In this document: positions 23,925-32,307 of the stretch, one piece after another
Layout: each line of letters starts with the position of its first letter
Numbering within the stretch: the first letter of the stretch is position 1
Virus record (IMG/VR): IMGVR_UViG_3300043313_001220
Location: 30,375-94,374 of that record
DNA length: 64,000 bases
Source of the DNA: a virus
Strand: one strand, 5' to 3'
Notes under the pieces: generated by a model
Told to the model about the DNA's origin: nothing
Databases searched by the model: none
The model's input: the letters and a program-made list of their open reading frames with translations, nothing else
Position numbers and translations under genes: made by a program

Positions 23925-24107
23925 ATGAGCTCGATCAACCGCGCCCCCCATCACAAGCCCTGGACGCCCCCGCGCCCCCGGCTGTACCCACCCCGGCCCA
24001 GCGGCCGACCGTGCGACATGCGTCGCTGGCCGACCGTGCCCACCATGCGAGGCGAGGAGGAGTTCGGTGGCCGAGAGCAACCAGACGACCAGCATCGACC
24101 ATGTTGA
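23925..24107 (+). CDS. Small Pro/Arg-rich hypothetical protein
   Basis: A 60-residue frame, MSSINRAPHHKPWTPPRPRL at the start. It overlaps the next gene by 41 nt and lacks a clear ribosome site, so it could be a chance frame. It fills the gap between two better supported genes. Confidence 0.4.
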   Translation: MSSINRAPHHKPWTPPRPRLYPPRPSGRPCDMRRWPTVPTMRGEEEFGGREQPDDQHRPC

Positions 24108-24267
24108 AAGTCCCAGGGTGGAGCCGCCCGGGGATGTGCGACTCCAGCTCGCGGCACTCGAAGGGTGGGCCAACAACCGGGCCATGCAACCCGAGATGCG
24201 GCTGCGTGCCGCGCTCCAGGCCCTCGCCCTGTGGCGCAAGCTCTACCCGGACCCCGAGGGGGACTGA
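24067..24267 (+). CDS. Small hypothetical protein
   Basis: A 66-residue protein with GTG start preceded by GAGGAGGAG. MRLRAALQALALWRKLYPDP forms a helix at the C-terminus. Unknown function. Confidence 0.6.
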   Translation: MAESNQTTSIDHVESPRVEPPGDVRLQLAALEGWANNRAMQPEMRLRAALQALALWRKLYPDPEGD

Positions 24268-24268
24268 C

Positions 24269-24514
24269 ATGGCACAGCGCTGGGCGGTACTTCGCCCGAA
24301 TGAGGACGGCCAGCACTTCCGGATGATCCGCGACGCCTCCATGTACCACATATTGGGCCACCCGGAGGAGTACGGCATTGGGAGATTTGCGGCGTTGGAT
24401 GAGCTGGACCCAGACCCGGCGGTCTGGGAGCCTGGCACCGCTGTCCTGCTGCGGGTCGAGGTCGTGGTCCCGGAGGCCGCTGGCGGCTACAAGCTCCCGG
24501 AGGACGCCGAATGA
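24269..24514 (+). CDS. Small hypothetical protein
   Basis: An 81-residue acidic protein beginning MAQRWAVLRPNEDGQHFRMI, one base after the previous stop codon. Strand-rich with PGTAVLLRVEVVVPE near the end. Unknown. Confidence 0.65.
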   Translation: MAQRWAVLRPNEDGQHFRMIRDASMYHILGHPEEYGIGRFAALDELDPDPAVWEPGTAVLLRVEVVVPEAAGGYKLPEDAE

Positions 24515-24882
24515 ACCCGCGCCACACCCCCGAGTCGCTGCGCGCCCACAGCGCGGCCACCCTCAAGCTGGCCGAGTCTCACCTGAACGCGTCGAGCGAG
24601 GCATACCGCAAACGCTCCAGCATCCGCGGCGTGACGTTGGGCCCGGCCACCCACGACGCGCTTGCTGAGGCGTACCAGGCGTGGCGTGAATACCGGGCCG
24701 ACACCGCCCCGCCTGGGTGTCAGGATCTCATGATCCCTGAGCGTCAACCCGACGGCAGCGCGCCGGGGCTCACCCGCGTACACGGCTACGACGTCACCAT
24801 CGGCGATGTTGACGGTGGCATCGCCTGGGATATCGGCCCCGAGCCGCTGGTCCCCTTCGTATTCAGGGAGGTTGTCGAATGA
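24511..24882 (+). CDS. Hypothetical protein
   Basis: A 123-residue protein; ATGA-coupled to both neighbours. N-terminal helices (AHSAATLKLAESHLNASSEA) and a C-terminal strand region (VHGYDVTIGDVDGGIAWDIG). No family recognised. Confidence 0.65.
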   Translation: MNPRHTPESLRAHSAATLKLAESHLNASSEAYRKRSSIRGVTLGPATHDALAEAYQAWREYRADTAPPGCQDLMIPERQPDGSAPGLTRVHGYDVTIGDVDGGIAWDIGPEPLVPFVFREVVE

Positions 24883-25277
24883 GCGAGCTCGACGAGCCGC
24901 AAGACCCGCTGCTGGTCCAGCTGCACGACGCCCGGCTGGACCAGCAGGATGCCCACACCGAGGCCGTCCGCCTGATCCGCCATCTGTACGTCGACCTCGG
25001 CCAGGACGCGGGCGGTCCGCTGCACGTGGTCCTGGACGATGGCAATGTCGGCGACTTCTGGCTGCACGCGGGGCCGCACACCGATGGCTACGACCGCTAC
25101 GGCTATCTGTTCAACGGCGACTTCGCGCGTTGGTCGCAAGCCGGGGACGACGTCTCCCTAAAGCGCCGGAACGCCATCCGCGACACCTGCGAGCAGATCC
25201 TCGCCCTGCTACGCCCGATGTCCGAGCAGCATCGCCGCGACGCGATCAACGAGTTCTGGAAAGGATGGCGACCGTGA
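24879..25277 (+). CDS. Hypothetical protein
   Basis: A 132-residue protein beginning MSELDEPQDPLLVQLHDARL, with LHVVLDDGNVGDFWLHAG in the middle and a helical C-terminus ending NEFWKGWRP. ATGA-coupled upstream. Function unknown. Confidence 0.65.
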   Translation: MSELDEPQDPLLVQLHDARLDQQDAHTEAVRLIRHLYVDLGQDAGGPLHVVLDDGNVGDFWLHAGPHTDGYDRYGYLFNGDFARWSQAGDDVSLKRRNAIRDTCEQILALLRPMSEQHRRDAINEFWKGWRP

Positions 25278-26053
25278 GCGGCATCCCGGCGGAGCCCACC
25301 TCGGCACAGTGCGACGCCAAGGAGCGCGTCTCAATCCCCGGGTCGACGGCCGTCGCCCATGCGGTCTGGTGGCCGCAGATGGGTGGCAAGCCCGGTAAGG
25401 CCGTAGCGACGATCGGGGACTGCTCGACGGTCTGGCTATGGCATGACGGACAGCTGCCGCTCAACGGGAGGGAACCCCGCCAGATCCACCTGTGTGGCTA
25501 TGGCGAGTGGATCGAGACGTTTGAATGGCTCAAATCGCGATATGAGCAGGAGTTTGACGAGGAGCCGGAGCCGTACGTCTGGGTCCTGCCGCAGGGGGTG
25601 ACCCGCGAGCAGGCGCAGGAGGTCTACGAGAAGATCGTCGCCTGGGGTCTGTGGGAGGTCGACCCGGGCGGGTTCCGGATCCGGACCTACGAAGAGGCGC
25701 ACGGGCCCTGCGAGCCAATCCCATGTCCGCCGTTCCAGGAGATCACCCTGCAAGCCTCGGCAGAGCGCATGGGACCGGCCCCGATCGACCAGAATCTGGC
25801 CATGCCTGCGAAGCTGGACAGCGAGTGGATGGACAGCTGGATGGGCGTGGTGAGCGCTGCCACAGCGGCAGGTTTCCTCCAGATCGACCTTCTACCCGCG
25901 CCCGGACCGGCGCAGATGCCCCGAATCATCACCCTGCCCGAGGGTGTCAACGCGGAGGAGGCCGACCGCTGGGTCCAAGGCTGCATCCAGCTCGGGATTA
26001 TCGAAGCCGGCACTGGCGGTGTGCTCTACCTCCCCCACGGGCAGCAGTTGTGA
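25274..26053 (+). CDS. Hypothetical protein
   Basis: A 259-residue soluble protein. GTG at 25274 overlaps the previous stop and has AAAGGA eight bases upstream; an ATG at 25265 is an alternative. It contains AVATIGDCSTVWLWHDGQLP and a YVWVLPQGVTREQAQEVYEK segment, and a related strand-helix pattern recurs near the C-terminus (IITLPEGVNAEEADRWVQG), suggesting an internal duplication of a small domain. Unknown function. Confidence 0.6.
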   Translation: MSGIPAEPTSAQCDAKERVSIPGSTAVAHAVWWPQMGGKPGKAVATIGDCSTVWLWHDGQLPLNGREPRQIHLCGYGEWIETFEWLKSRYEQEFDEEPEPYVWVLPQGVTREQAQEVYEKIVAWGLWEVDPGGFRIRTYEEAHGPCEPIPCPPFQEITLQASAERMGPAPIDQNLAMPAKLDSEWMDSWMGVVSAATAAGFLQIDLLPAPGPAQMPRIITLPEGVNAEEADRWVQGCIQLGIIEAGTGGVLYLPHGQQL

Positions 26054-26319
26054 GGGCGCGCAATGTCGCTATCGCCGCGGCGATCGCCCTGGTCTTGGCC
26101 GGTGTCTGCTTCCTGATCCCCCCCAGCCCGCTCTACCCAGACGGGTCCGACCCGAACCCCGCCCCGACCCTACCGGCCTCTACTACGGTCGAGTACGTCC
26201 CGGTCGAGGGCAAGCTGGTGGTCTGTGTCTTCCGCTCCAACTACGGCATCTCCTGCGACTGGGCGAACGCCCGGCCGCTCGACGCCGGCACGACAGCCCA
26301 CGCCGTTCCGCCCAACTGA
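26050..26319 (+). CDS. Small membrane-anchored protein
   Basis: An 89-residue protein starting VRARNVAIAAAIALVLAGVC; an N-terminal transmembrane or signal segment, then a Pro-rich linker and a short extracytoplasmic domain with two cysteines (VVCVFRSNYGISCDWA) that could form a disulfide. GTGA-coupled. Confidence 0.6.
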   Translation: MRARNVAIAAAIALVLAGVCFLIPPSPLYPDGSDPNPAPTLPASTTVEYVPVEGKLVVCVFRSNYGISCDWANARPLDAGTTAHAVPPN

Positions 26320-26431
26320 CAATCCGCCCCATGCCTTCCACGATCCGCCCGACAGTGCGTCTCGACCCTGATCCACGCGTGCTACTGTTCAACCTCACGC
26401 TTCCCCTCCCATCCCGGACGACAGGAGACAC

Positions 26432-26827
26432 ATGCAACCCCAGATGAAGAAGCCGATGTACAGCGGTTTCGGCCAACGCAATAACACCACGGAGGCGCTC
26501 AAGATCGACCGGGCGTTGAAGGCGCAAGCCGAACACGACACCGAGAAGCTGCGCAAGCAGCGGCCCCAGGCGCTGCCGATGGCTCCCGGTCAGCGGGCAC
26601 TGACCTACATCGGCCGTCGGGCCACCCCGGCGCAGCGCCGCCGGGTTGAGAAGAAGAGTTATCGCTGGGCCCGGGGGGGACCGTGGCACAATCTTGGTTT
26701 GGACGTGTCAACTGCGCCCGACGGGCTGGAAGACCGGCCCGAGCTGCCCGAGTGGGACCCGACGGAGTGCAGTTGCCACATCAACCCACCGTGCCATTAC
26801 TGCACGAGCCAGGAGTTCAACCTGTGA
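26432..26827 (+). CDS. Hypothetical protein with C-terminal cysteine cluster
   Basis: A 131-residue basic protein beginning MQPQMKKPMYSGFGQRNNTT, with a charged helical middle and CSCHINPPCHYC near the end, a probable zinc site. Ribosome site ACAGGAGA lies before the ATG. It follows a 112-nt gap in which I see no convincing promoter. Confidence 0.65.
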   Translation: MQPQMKKPMYSGFGQRNNTTEALKIDRALKAQAEHDTEKLRKQRPQALPMAPGQRALTYIGRRATPAQRRRVEKKSYRWARGGPWHNLGLDVSTAPDGLEDRPELPEWDPTECSCHINPPCHYCTSQEFNL

Positions 26828-27525
26828 CCCGCCAACAGCAGATCGAGCAGATGCTCGGCATCGAGACCCACCTGGATGTCGCCGCGAGCTGGGCGACGTT
26901 CGACACCGACGAGTACTACCTCAAGGTGCAGGGGGTGCACACATGGAAGCTCAAGGACGACCTCAACCGGTACGCCCTGGTGATCGAGAGGACGCGCCCG
27001 GATCTGATCATCGAGGTCGGGACGAAATGGGGCGGTTCGGCGTTGTGGTTCGCCGACTTCGGCATCGACGTGGTCACGGTCGATATCGATCAGAGCCTCA
27101 CCGGCCCCGCACATGGTTTCGACGTTGACCGCGAACAGCCCCACATCCAGTTCGTTGAGGGGGACTCGGTCAACCTGGACACGCTGGCCCGGGTGTCCTC
27201 CCTTGCCAGCGGCTACGAGCGGGTCATGGTGTCGCTGGACGGCGAACACGCCGCACCCCACGTCTACCACGAGATCCTGGCCTACGGGCCGATGGTCAGC
27301 CAGGGCTGTTACCTGGTGGTCGAGGACGGGATCTTCGACCTGGTAGACCCGAGTGTCGCCCACCGCGGCGGGGCGCGCATCCCGACCGAAGGCGGCCCGC
27401 TTGCGGCCATCCGCCAGGCCGGGCTGCACACCGACCCGCGCTGGGTGCGGGACGTCGAGGTCGAACGGCTGACGCTGCGCAGTTACCATCCGGCGGGTTT
27501 CTGGCGCAGGGCCGAGGTCGACTGA
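26824..27525 (+). CDS. CmcI-like SAM-dependent methyltransferase
   Basis: A 233-residue protein of the cephalosporin hydroxylase/rhamnosyl O-methyltransferase family. LIIEVGTKWGGSALWFADFG (about residue 60) is the SAM-binding loop, VVTVDID the following strand, and VMVSLDGEHAAPHVYHEILA plus GCYLVVEDGIFD the metal- and substrate-site region. Family members methylate sugar or small-molecule hydroxyls. Glycosyltransferases are encoded at 34273, 36044 and 36928, so a sugar is a reasonable substrate. GTG start overlaps the upstream stop. Confidence 0.75.
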   Translation: MTRQQQIEQMLGIETHLDVAASWATFDTDEYYLKVQGVHTWKLKDDLNRYALVIERTRPDLIIEVGTKWGGSALWFADFGIDVVTVDIDQSLTGPAHGFDVDREQPHIQFVEGDSVNLDTLARVSSLASGYERVMVSLDGEHAAPHVYHEILAYGPMVSQGCYLVVEDGIFDLVDPSVAHRGGARIPTEGGPLAAIRQAGLHTDPRWVRDVEVERLTLRSYHPAGFWRRAEVD

Positions 27526-27932
27526 TGGGCTACAGCGCTGACATCTCCGGCGAGATCCGGATCGTCCCGCCGATCCCCTGGGTCGAGTTCGCCAACAGCC
27601 CCCACTACCGCGCGGTCAGGGACTGGGCATATGGCAACGATCTGTGCTTCGAGGTGGTCGAGACCACCACGGCCACTAACGATGGCGTGCTGACCAAACG
27701 TCAGGCGGTCGCGATCGTCTGCGGGGGTGACGAGCGGCGCGGCAATGATATCCTGGAGGAGCTGGAGGCGATCGCCAAAGCGCATGGCCAGGGTGGCCAG
27801 GGGCGGGTGTTCGTCGGTCGCCTCGACGTCCGGTGGCCGGATTTTGAGGGCAGCGAGAAGCGGTACAAGATCGTCGACGGTCACGCGGTGGAGTATGCCC
27901 CGTCCATCTTGTGGCCGAATGCGTCCGAATGA
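27525..27932 (+). CDS. Hypothetical protein of a small actinobacterial/phage family
   Basis: A 135-residue protein starting MGYSADISGEIRIVPPIPWV. The MGYS-G-I-PP pattern recalls a small family of unknown function in Streptomyces and phages; identification is from memory and not firm. TGATG-coupled to the methyltransferase gene. Confidence 0.6.
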   Translation: MGYSADISGEIRIVPPIPWVEFANSPHYRAVRDWAYGNDLCFEVVETTTATNDGVLTKRQAVAIVCGGDERRGNDILEELEAIAKAHGQGGQGRVFVGRLDVRWPDFEGSEKRYKIVDGHAVEYAPSILWPNASE

Positions 27933-28219
27933 GCTGGCTTCGGGAGGCCTGCCCCGCGTGTCAGGCCCCGGTGGTCTGGGCGATCAGCATCACCACGGCC
28001 GCATGGACGCCGTTGAATGCGGATCCGACGCCTGACGGCACGCTGGAGCTGCAGTCAAGCTGGGACGGGCATCCGCGTGCCCGGAAGGTGTCGCCCAAAC
28101 TGGCGTTCGGCCGCAAGGAGCTGCGGGCCCCGCATGCCACGACCTGCACCCGCAAAGAACAGCTAAAGCTTCATCACTATGGTCCGCCGCCTGCTGGCAC
28201 CCGTGGGGAACCGGCCTGA
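27929..28219 (+). CDS. Small zinc-binding hypothetical protein
   Basis: A 96-residue protein starting MSWLREACPACQAPVVWAIS. CPAC near the start and HATTC near the end make a likely zinc site. ATGA-coupled. Often such proteins in phages are DNA- or RNA-binding accessory factors, but nothing more specific can be said. Confidence 0.6.
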   Translation: MSWLREACPACQAPVVWAISITTAAWTPLNADPTPDGTLELQSSWDGHPRARKVSPKLAFGRKELRAPHATTCTRKEQLKLHHYGPPPAGTRGEPA

Positions 28220-28710
28220 TGGCGGATATCGTCATGCGCGTCTGCTCGCGGTGCAAGGAGGCCAGGCCGTTAGCGGCCTTTGCCAAGAAGGGTGGCCGAC
28301 CCGATGGCGTGAGTTCCTACTGTCGGCCCTGTGTGGCCCAGAGGAATAAGGAGTGGCGCGAGCAACCCGGCAGTCGAGAGCGCACGAGTGTCAGACATCG
28401 AGCTTGGGCGGAGGCCATCAAAGTAAAAACGCTGGCCCACTATGGGGGGGTCTGTGTCTGCTGCGGCGAGGACGACATCCGGTTCCTAACCTTCGACCAT
28501 ATTGACGGGGGCGGCAAGCAACACAGAAGGGCCGAGATGGGAAGCATGCCGCTGTCGAGGTGGCTACGTAACAACGGCTACCCGGATGGGTTCCAGATCC
28601 TCTGCTGGAGTTGCAACAGCGGGCGGCACTTCAACGGCGGTGTCTGTCCGCACCAAGACCCTGGCGGGCGCATCACATGCGCCTCTTACATTCCGCCGAC
28701 CAGCGCTTGA
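28219..28710 (+). CDS. HNH homing endonuclease (CPHQ subfamily)
   Basis: A 163-residue protein: zinc ribbon MADIVMRVCSRCKEARPLAA, then HNH domain with CVCCGEDDIRFLTFDHIDGG, HRRAEMG, WLRNNGYPDGFQILCWSC and NGGVCPHQ. Third member of the paralogous group with 11361 and 13870. TGATG overlap with the upstream gene. Confidence 0.85.
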   Translation: MADIVMRVCSRCKEARPLAAFAKKGGRPDGVSSYCRPCVAQRNKEWREQPGSRERTSVRHRAWAEAIKVKTLAHYGGVCVCCGEDDIRFLTFDHIDGGGKQHRRAEMGSMPLSRWLRNNGYPDGFQILCWSCNSGRHFNGGVCPHQDPGGRITCASYIPPTSA

Positions 28711-28718
28711 CACACCGC

Positions 28719-28747
28719 TTGACAGGGGTGCGAGCCGGAGGTAGGGT
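28719..28747 (+). promoter_or_regulatory. Internal rightward promoter
   Basis: TTGACA, 17-nt spacer, TAGGGT, with TTGACAC 12 bp upstream, so the direct repeat TGACAC-N6-TGACAG is clear. It lies immediately after the HNH gene. Confidence 0.75.
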
Positions 28748-28788
28748 ACCGGCTGCACCCCTTCCCGCTACCCCCGGACGGACACCAT

Positions 28789-28836
28789 ATGACGACCACC
28801 CACCCCGCTCGCAACCAATCCGCGGCCACCCAGTGA
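28789..28836 (+). CDS. 15-aa leader peptide candidate
   Basis: MTTTHPARNQSAATQ, encoded between the promoter and the next gene; its stop overlaps the downstream GTG (GTGA). It may be a translational coupler or leader. Confidence 0.35.
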   Translation: MTTTHPARNQSAATQ

Positions 28837-29033
28837 CCATCCAAGAGATCGGGGTGACCCTGGTGATCGTCGGGTTCTGCGCCTGGACGATCGCCTGGGT
28901 CGGCCTGATCTCCTACGGCCTGGTGTGGCTGCCCCGCGACCGGAGGGGGGCCACGATCTCACTCGGCGCGGGGTCTGTGATCCTCGCCAGCGGCCTCACC
29001 ATCCTGACCCAAGCCCCCGGAGGACTCCAGTGA
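28833..29033 (+). CDS. Two-pass small membrane protein
   Basis: A 66-residue protein starting VTIQEIGVTLVIVGFCAWTI with two hydrophobic segments (residues 5-30 and 42-58) and a basic LPRDRRG loop between them. Unknown function; a holin-like size but nothing else supports lysis. Confidence 0.65.
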   Translation: MTIQEIGVTLVIVGFCAWTIAWVGLISYGLVWLPRDRRGATISLGAGSVILASGLTILTQAPGGLQ

Positions 29034-30382
29034 CTGACCCCACCGAGACCATCGCCGACCTGGAGCGCGAGCTCGCCAACATCCACAAGGTTCACATCGA
29101 CGACGTCCGGGCGCTGGTCCTACAGTTCGAGACCGAACAGGACCAATGGGCCGAAGAGCTGCGGAGGGCCCGCACCAGCGAGTGCGGCGCACTCTGCAAG
29201 GATATCGAGAACGACCGCGACGTTCTGGCTGAAGAGAACATGCTGCTGCGCGACCAGGGTGTGCCCGGGGTGATGCACGAGACTGACCGGGCGCTCTACC
29301 AGGCGATGGTCGCCGACCGGGACCGTTTCTCCGGCCTGCACCGCAACCTGGGTGAGCGTCAGCGGCGGCTGATCGGCGAGTATCGTGGGGCCCGATATGC
29401 GGTCAAGCTGGTCGGTGAGGTCGAGACCCTGCTGAGTGTCGCGCTCGGCAGGCCCGGGGGAGTCAACCGTGACAACCTGGTCGAATCGCTCGGCGAACTG
29501 ATCAAAGAGCGCGACCGGCACCGGGATTCTGCCTGGGCGCGGGTGTCCGACACCGAGGAGCACAACGACCAACAGCAGTCCATGCAGTACACGATCGAGA
29601 CCCAGCTGCGTGTCGATCGTGCGCCGCTGGAGGACCTCATCGTCCAGAAGCGCATCACGGAGGCGCAGACCCGCGAGGTCGAAGGGCTGGCCAACCGCCG
29701 CAACGAGCTGGTCCAGCGTGCCCTTGCAGCCGAGGGGCAGGTCAGGCGAATGGCCGACGAAGCCACACGAGAGGAGGCCCGGAGGGACCGGGAGATCAAC
29801 GAGGCGATCGCCGCCCGGGACGGCGCGTTGGCTGAGTGGTCCAAACGGTACAACGGCCTGGAATCTGCGGCCCAGACGGTCGGCCAGCAACTCACCCAGC
29901 AGATTCGGCGCAACGACCAGCTCCGCGAGCGGCGCAGCGCGGACACCCGCCTGCTGCGGATCGCCTTCAGCACGATCGAGGCCGGGTTGCATGAGGGCGG
30001 CTGGCAGAACCGCCCGGATTGGCTGGAGCGGACCCGCGAGTGGGTTGCGGCATTCCATGCTCGCGAGGACGCGCGGCACGCGCCCACCGGGGTCGACCCC
30101 CTGGACGGATTTGCGGTCCGGGCGTTCAGCAACGGGGCCCGAGAGCTGGTTCAGCTGGCCCACCGCGAATGTGACCCGCGCACCTATCCGGAGGCCCCTG
30201 GCGGCATCCAGTTGACAGTACTGACCCGCGACGCGCACTGGCACATGGCGCAGTTCCACGACGAACAGCCCGACGAGGCATCTCCCGACGACGAGAAGTC
30301 GCCGTGTGAGGACATCTGCCACCCGAGCCAGGGTGCGTGCTGCGGCAACCCGGGAAAGCCCCCCACGGAGGTTAACGAATGA
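29030..30382 (+). CDS. Long coiled-coil hypothetical protein
   Basis: A 450-residue protein rich in Glu, Arg, Gln and Ala. Long heptad-like helices occupy most of residues 5-320 (ETIADLERELANIHKVHIDD, NRRNELVQRALAAEGQVRRM). The C-terminal 120 residues include a predicted folded segment and a cysteine cluster (CEDICHPSQGACCG). GTGA-coupled to the membrane protein upstream. It could be a filament or scaffold-like protein. No enzymatic motif. Confidence 0.65.
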   Translation: MTDPTETIADLERELANIHKVHIDDVRALVLQFETEQDQWAEELRRARTSECGALCKDIENDRDVLAEENMLLRDQGVPGVMHETDRALYQAMVADRDRFSGLHRNLGERQRRLIGEYRGARYAVKLVGEVETLLSVALGRPGGVNRDNLVESLGELIKERDRHRDSAWARVSDTEEHNDQQQSMQYTIETQLRVDRAPLEDLIVQKRITEAQTREVEGLANRRNELVQRALAAEGQVRRMADEATREEARRDREINEAIAARDGALAEWSKRYNGLESAAQTVGQQLTQQIRRNDQLRERRSADTRLLRIAFSTIEAGLHEGGWQNRPDWLERTREWVAAFHAREDARHAPTGVDPLDGFAVRAFSNGARELVQLAHRECDPRTYPEAPGGIQLTVLTRDAHWHMAQFHDEQPDEASPDDEKSPCEDICHPSQGACCGNPGKPPTEVNE

Positions 30383-30639
30383 ACGGCAAGCACAAACTTC
30401 CGCTCGCCCTGGCAGCCGCAGCAGTCCTCGCGCTGACCTGCGGGCTCGGTATCTGGGTCGTCGGAGGCGGCCCCAACCCCGCCCCGGTCCAACAGCAGCA
30501 ATGGGTCGAGACCGAAGACTGCGACGCCGAAGACTGGGCCAACTACGAGGCAGAATGCTACCGGGCCAGCCCGAAAGCGAAGACCACCCCCCGCAAGACT
30601 GCCGCGCCGAAGGCCCCGACCGCCCGCAGGTCGCGGTGA
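30379..30639 (+). CDS. Small secreted or membrane-anchored protein
   Basis: An 86-residue protein starting MNGKHKLPLALAAAAVLALT: a signal/transmembrane segment, an acidic middle with two cysteines, and a lysine-rich tail. Unknown function. Confidence 0.6.
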   Translation: MNGKHKLPLALAAAAVLALTCGLGIWVVGGGPNPAPVQQQQWVETEDCDAEDWANYEAECYRASPKAKTTPRKTAAPKAPTARRSR

Positions 30640-30902
30640 ACCCCGCCCGGAGGTTCCACCGCTACCTGGGCTGCCGGACCTGCGGGGTCGAAGCCGGCAA
30701 ACCCTGCTGGCGGGTGCCCGTCCGGGAGGCCACCCCCGCCTACGCGCGCGCCACCAACATGACCCCCCACCCGGGGCGCGTCTTCACCCGCGAGCGGTGC
30801 GGCCTGGGACGGGGCGGTCTGGTGGCCAGCGACTGCAACCTGCCGCCGAACCACAGCAGTGAGTGGCACGTCAACAAATACGACCAGAGGTGGAGGGCGT
30901 GA
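30636..30902 (+). CDS. Small zinc-ribbon-like protein
   Basis: An 88-residue protein beginning VNPARRFHRYLGCRTCGVEA. C-x2-C plus C (GKPCW) resembles small zinc-binding actinophage proteins; a later CNLPPNHSSEWH segment adds Cys/His. GTGA-coupled. Confidence 0.6.
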   Translation: MNPARRFHRYLGCRTCGVEAGKPCWRVPVREATPAYARATNMTPHPGRVFTRERCGLGRGGLVASDCNLPPNHSSEWHVNKYDQRWRA

Positions 30903-31117
30903 TGAAGCAGGTCCAGCTGCCTGACAGGATCAGCTACGACATGGTCACGACGGCCCTAAAGGCGCTCGGGCTGGAGCGAGGTAACTCGGCCTGTGTGGAG
31001 ATCTCTGGAGACGAGGTCACCGTGAGTCTTGGGGTGGCCGGTGGCAATGGCAGTATCACGCGCGTCTACCCGGTCAACGCGATGCCCGTCCGTTTCGCCC
31101 CACGAGAGGACGCGTAG
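30902..31117 (+). CDS. Small hypothetical protein
   Basis: A 71-residue protein starting MKQVQLPDRISYDMVTTALK; the ATG is preceded by GGAGG (a GTG one codon earlier is possible). Strand-rich C-terminus. Unknown. Confidence 0.55.
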   Translation: MKQVQLPDRISYDMVTTALKALGLERGNSACVEISGDEVTVSLGVAGGNGSITRVYPVNAMPVRFAPREDA

Positions 31118-31166
31118 ACCGGCCCCACGCCCTGATCGGACATCCCCCAATAGAAGGAGAGAAGCA

Positions 31167-31661
31167 ATGCGCAGGACCAGGACCCCCTGGCACGAATCGA
31201 ACAACCCCGGGACGCTGGTACGCGGCGCGACCTGGCGCGGCTGGGTCTGGGTGATCACCGCCGTGGTCATGGTCGGCCTGATCCTCGGCGGTGTCTGGTG
31301 GTTCAAGGTTGCCACCTCCGAGATCAAAGGCGCGGGCGACGCGACCATCCAGATCAACAGCGGCAAGAACCAGATCGCCGTACAGGAGGCATTCGAGGAT
31401 CTGTACGGCAACATCCTGGCCTACGACCGCAACCTCGACCAGGCGGCCCGCGACAAGGCCGAACACCCCGGCGACAGTTTCTTCGCCACCAATTACAGCG
31501 GCCTGGTGAAGACCTGCAACGACGCGGTCACCAAATACAACGCCGACGCACGCAAGGTCAGCCGCTCGAAGTGGCTGACCAACGACCTGCCGTTCGAGAT
31601 CGACAGCAGGGACCCCCTCACGGACTGCCGTGAGACCAATTACAAGGAGACCCCCCGATGA
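31167..31661 (+). CDS. Single-pass membrane protein with extracytoplasmic domain
   Basis: A 164-residue protein with AGAAGGAGA before the ATG. Residues 25-48 (GWVWVITAVVMVGLILGGVW) cross the membrane; the remaining 115 residues are helical and charged (EAFEDLYGNILAYDRNLDQA) and lie outside. Pairs with the next gene, also a secreted or anchored protein. Possibly superinfection- or envelope-related, but unproven. Confidence 0.65.
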   Translation: MRRTRTPWHESNNPGTLVRGATWRGWVWVITAVVMVGLILGGVWWFKVATSEIKGAGDATIQINSGKNQIAVQEAFEDLYGNILAYDRNLDQAARDKAEHPGDSFFATNYSGLVKTCNDAVTKYNADARKVSRSKWLTNDLPFEIDSRDPLTDCRETNYKETPR

Positions 31662-32221
31662 ACGGCAACATCCCCCCGGCCGACCACCGGCCGTTGACCC
31701 GCACCCAGAAGATCCGCGCCGGCATCCTGGTCGGTTTCTGCGGCGCGCTGGCCGTGGTGTTCCTCACTGCCAGCTCGTGTGACTCGGAGTCCGACTCCAG
31801 CGAAGCCGCCCGTGCGGACCGTGAGGCAAAAGCTGCCAGCGTGGTCCTGTGCGGTGCGGCGAACGACTCGCTGGAGTGCAAGAACCTAGCCGAGCGCGAG
31901 AAGCGCAACTCTGACCCGAGCAAGATCCAGTACGTCTACCTCTACAACTTCGACGGGTCGATCAAGGGCTACTTCACCATCAAGGGCAAGGTCTCGTCGA
32001 CCCAGTCCCAGATGGGCCCGATGGACATCCTAGTTGACGGCTGCACCCGCGCCGGGGAAGACTGCCCGCAGCCGATGGAGGCCGCCGGGGACGACGGGTC
32101 GTTCGGCCCGAACGAATCCGGGATCTTCTTCTTCACCACCGAAGGCATCATGGTTACCTACAGCGGCGACTACCTGCTGTCCGATGCTCCGTTGAAGCTA
32201 GAGGTCAAGAAGCTCAACTGA
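31658..32221 (+). CDS. Putative lipoprotein
   Basis: A 187-residue protein: basic N-terminus, hydrophobic segment (AGILVGFCGALAVVFL) and a lipobox-like LTASSC at residues 36-41, followed by an acidic Ser-rich linker and a beta-rich domain (YVYLYNFDGSIKGYFTIKG). The pattern suggests a membrane-anchored extracytoplasmic protein. ATGA-coupled to the preceding membrane protein gene. Phage lipoproteins sometimes block superinfection; this is inference. Confidence 0.6.
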   Translation: MNGNIPPADHRPLTRTQKIRAGILVGFCGALAVVFLTASSCDSESDSSEAARADREAKAASVVLCGAANDSLECKNLAEREKRNSDPSKIQYVYLYNFDGSIKGYFTIKGKVSSTQSQMGPMDILVDGCTRAGEDCPQPMEAAGDDGSFGPNESGIFFFTTEGIMVTYSGDYLLSDAPLKLEVKKLN

Positions 32222-32241
32222 CCTGCCAGCTGGACAGGCGG

Positions 32242-32272
32242 CCCGGTCTCTGGTGTAGTTGTGGAGACCGGG
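32242..32272 (+). terminator. Hairpin after the lipoprotein gene
   Basis: CCCGGTCTC pairs with GAGACCGGG around a 13-nt loop, 20 nt after the stop codon. No T tract follows. Confidence 0.45.
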
Positions 32273-32307
32273 TCGCCCCCTATCGACCCCCGAGAGAGCG
32301 GACAGCC

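Noticed and set aside
26320-26431. Promoter in the 112-nt gap before 26432
   Set aside because: Only a TACTGT-like -10 with no acceptable -35 was seen.
28833-29033. Holin
   Set aside because: Two hydrophobic segments and small size alone are not enough; no endolysin is adjacent.
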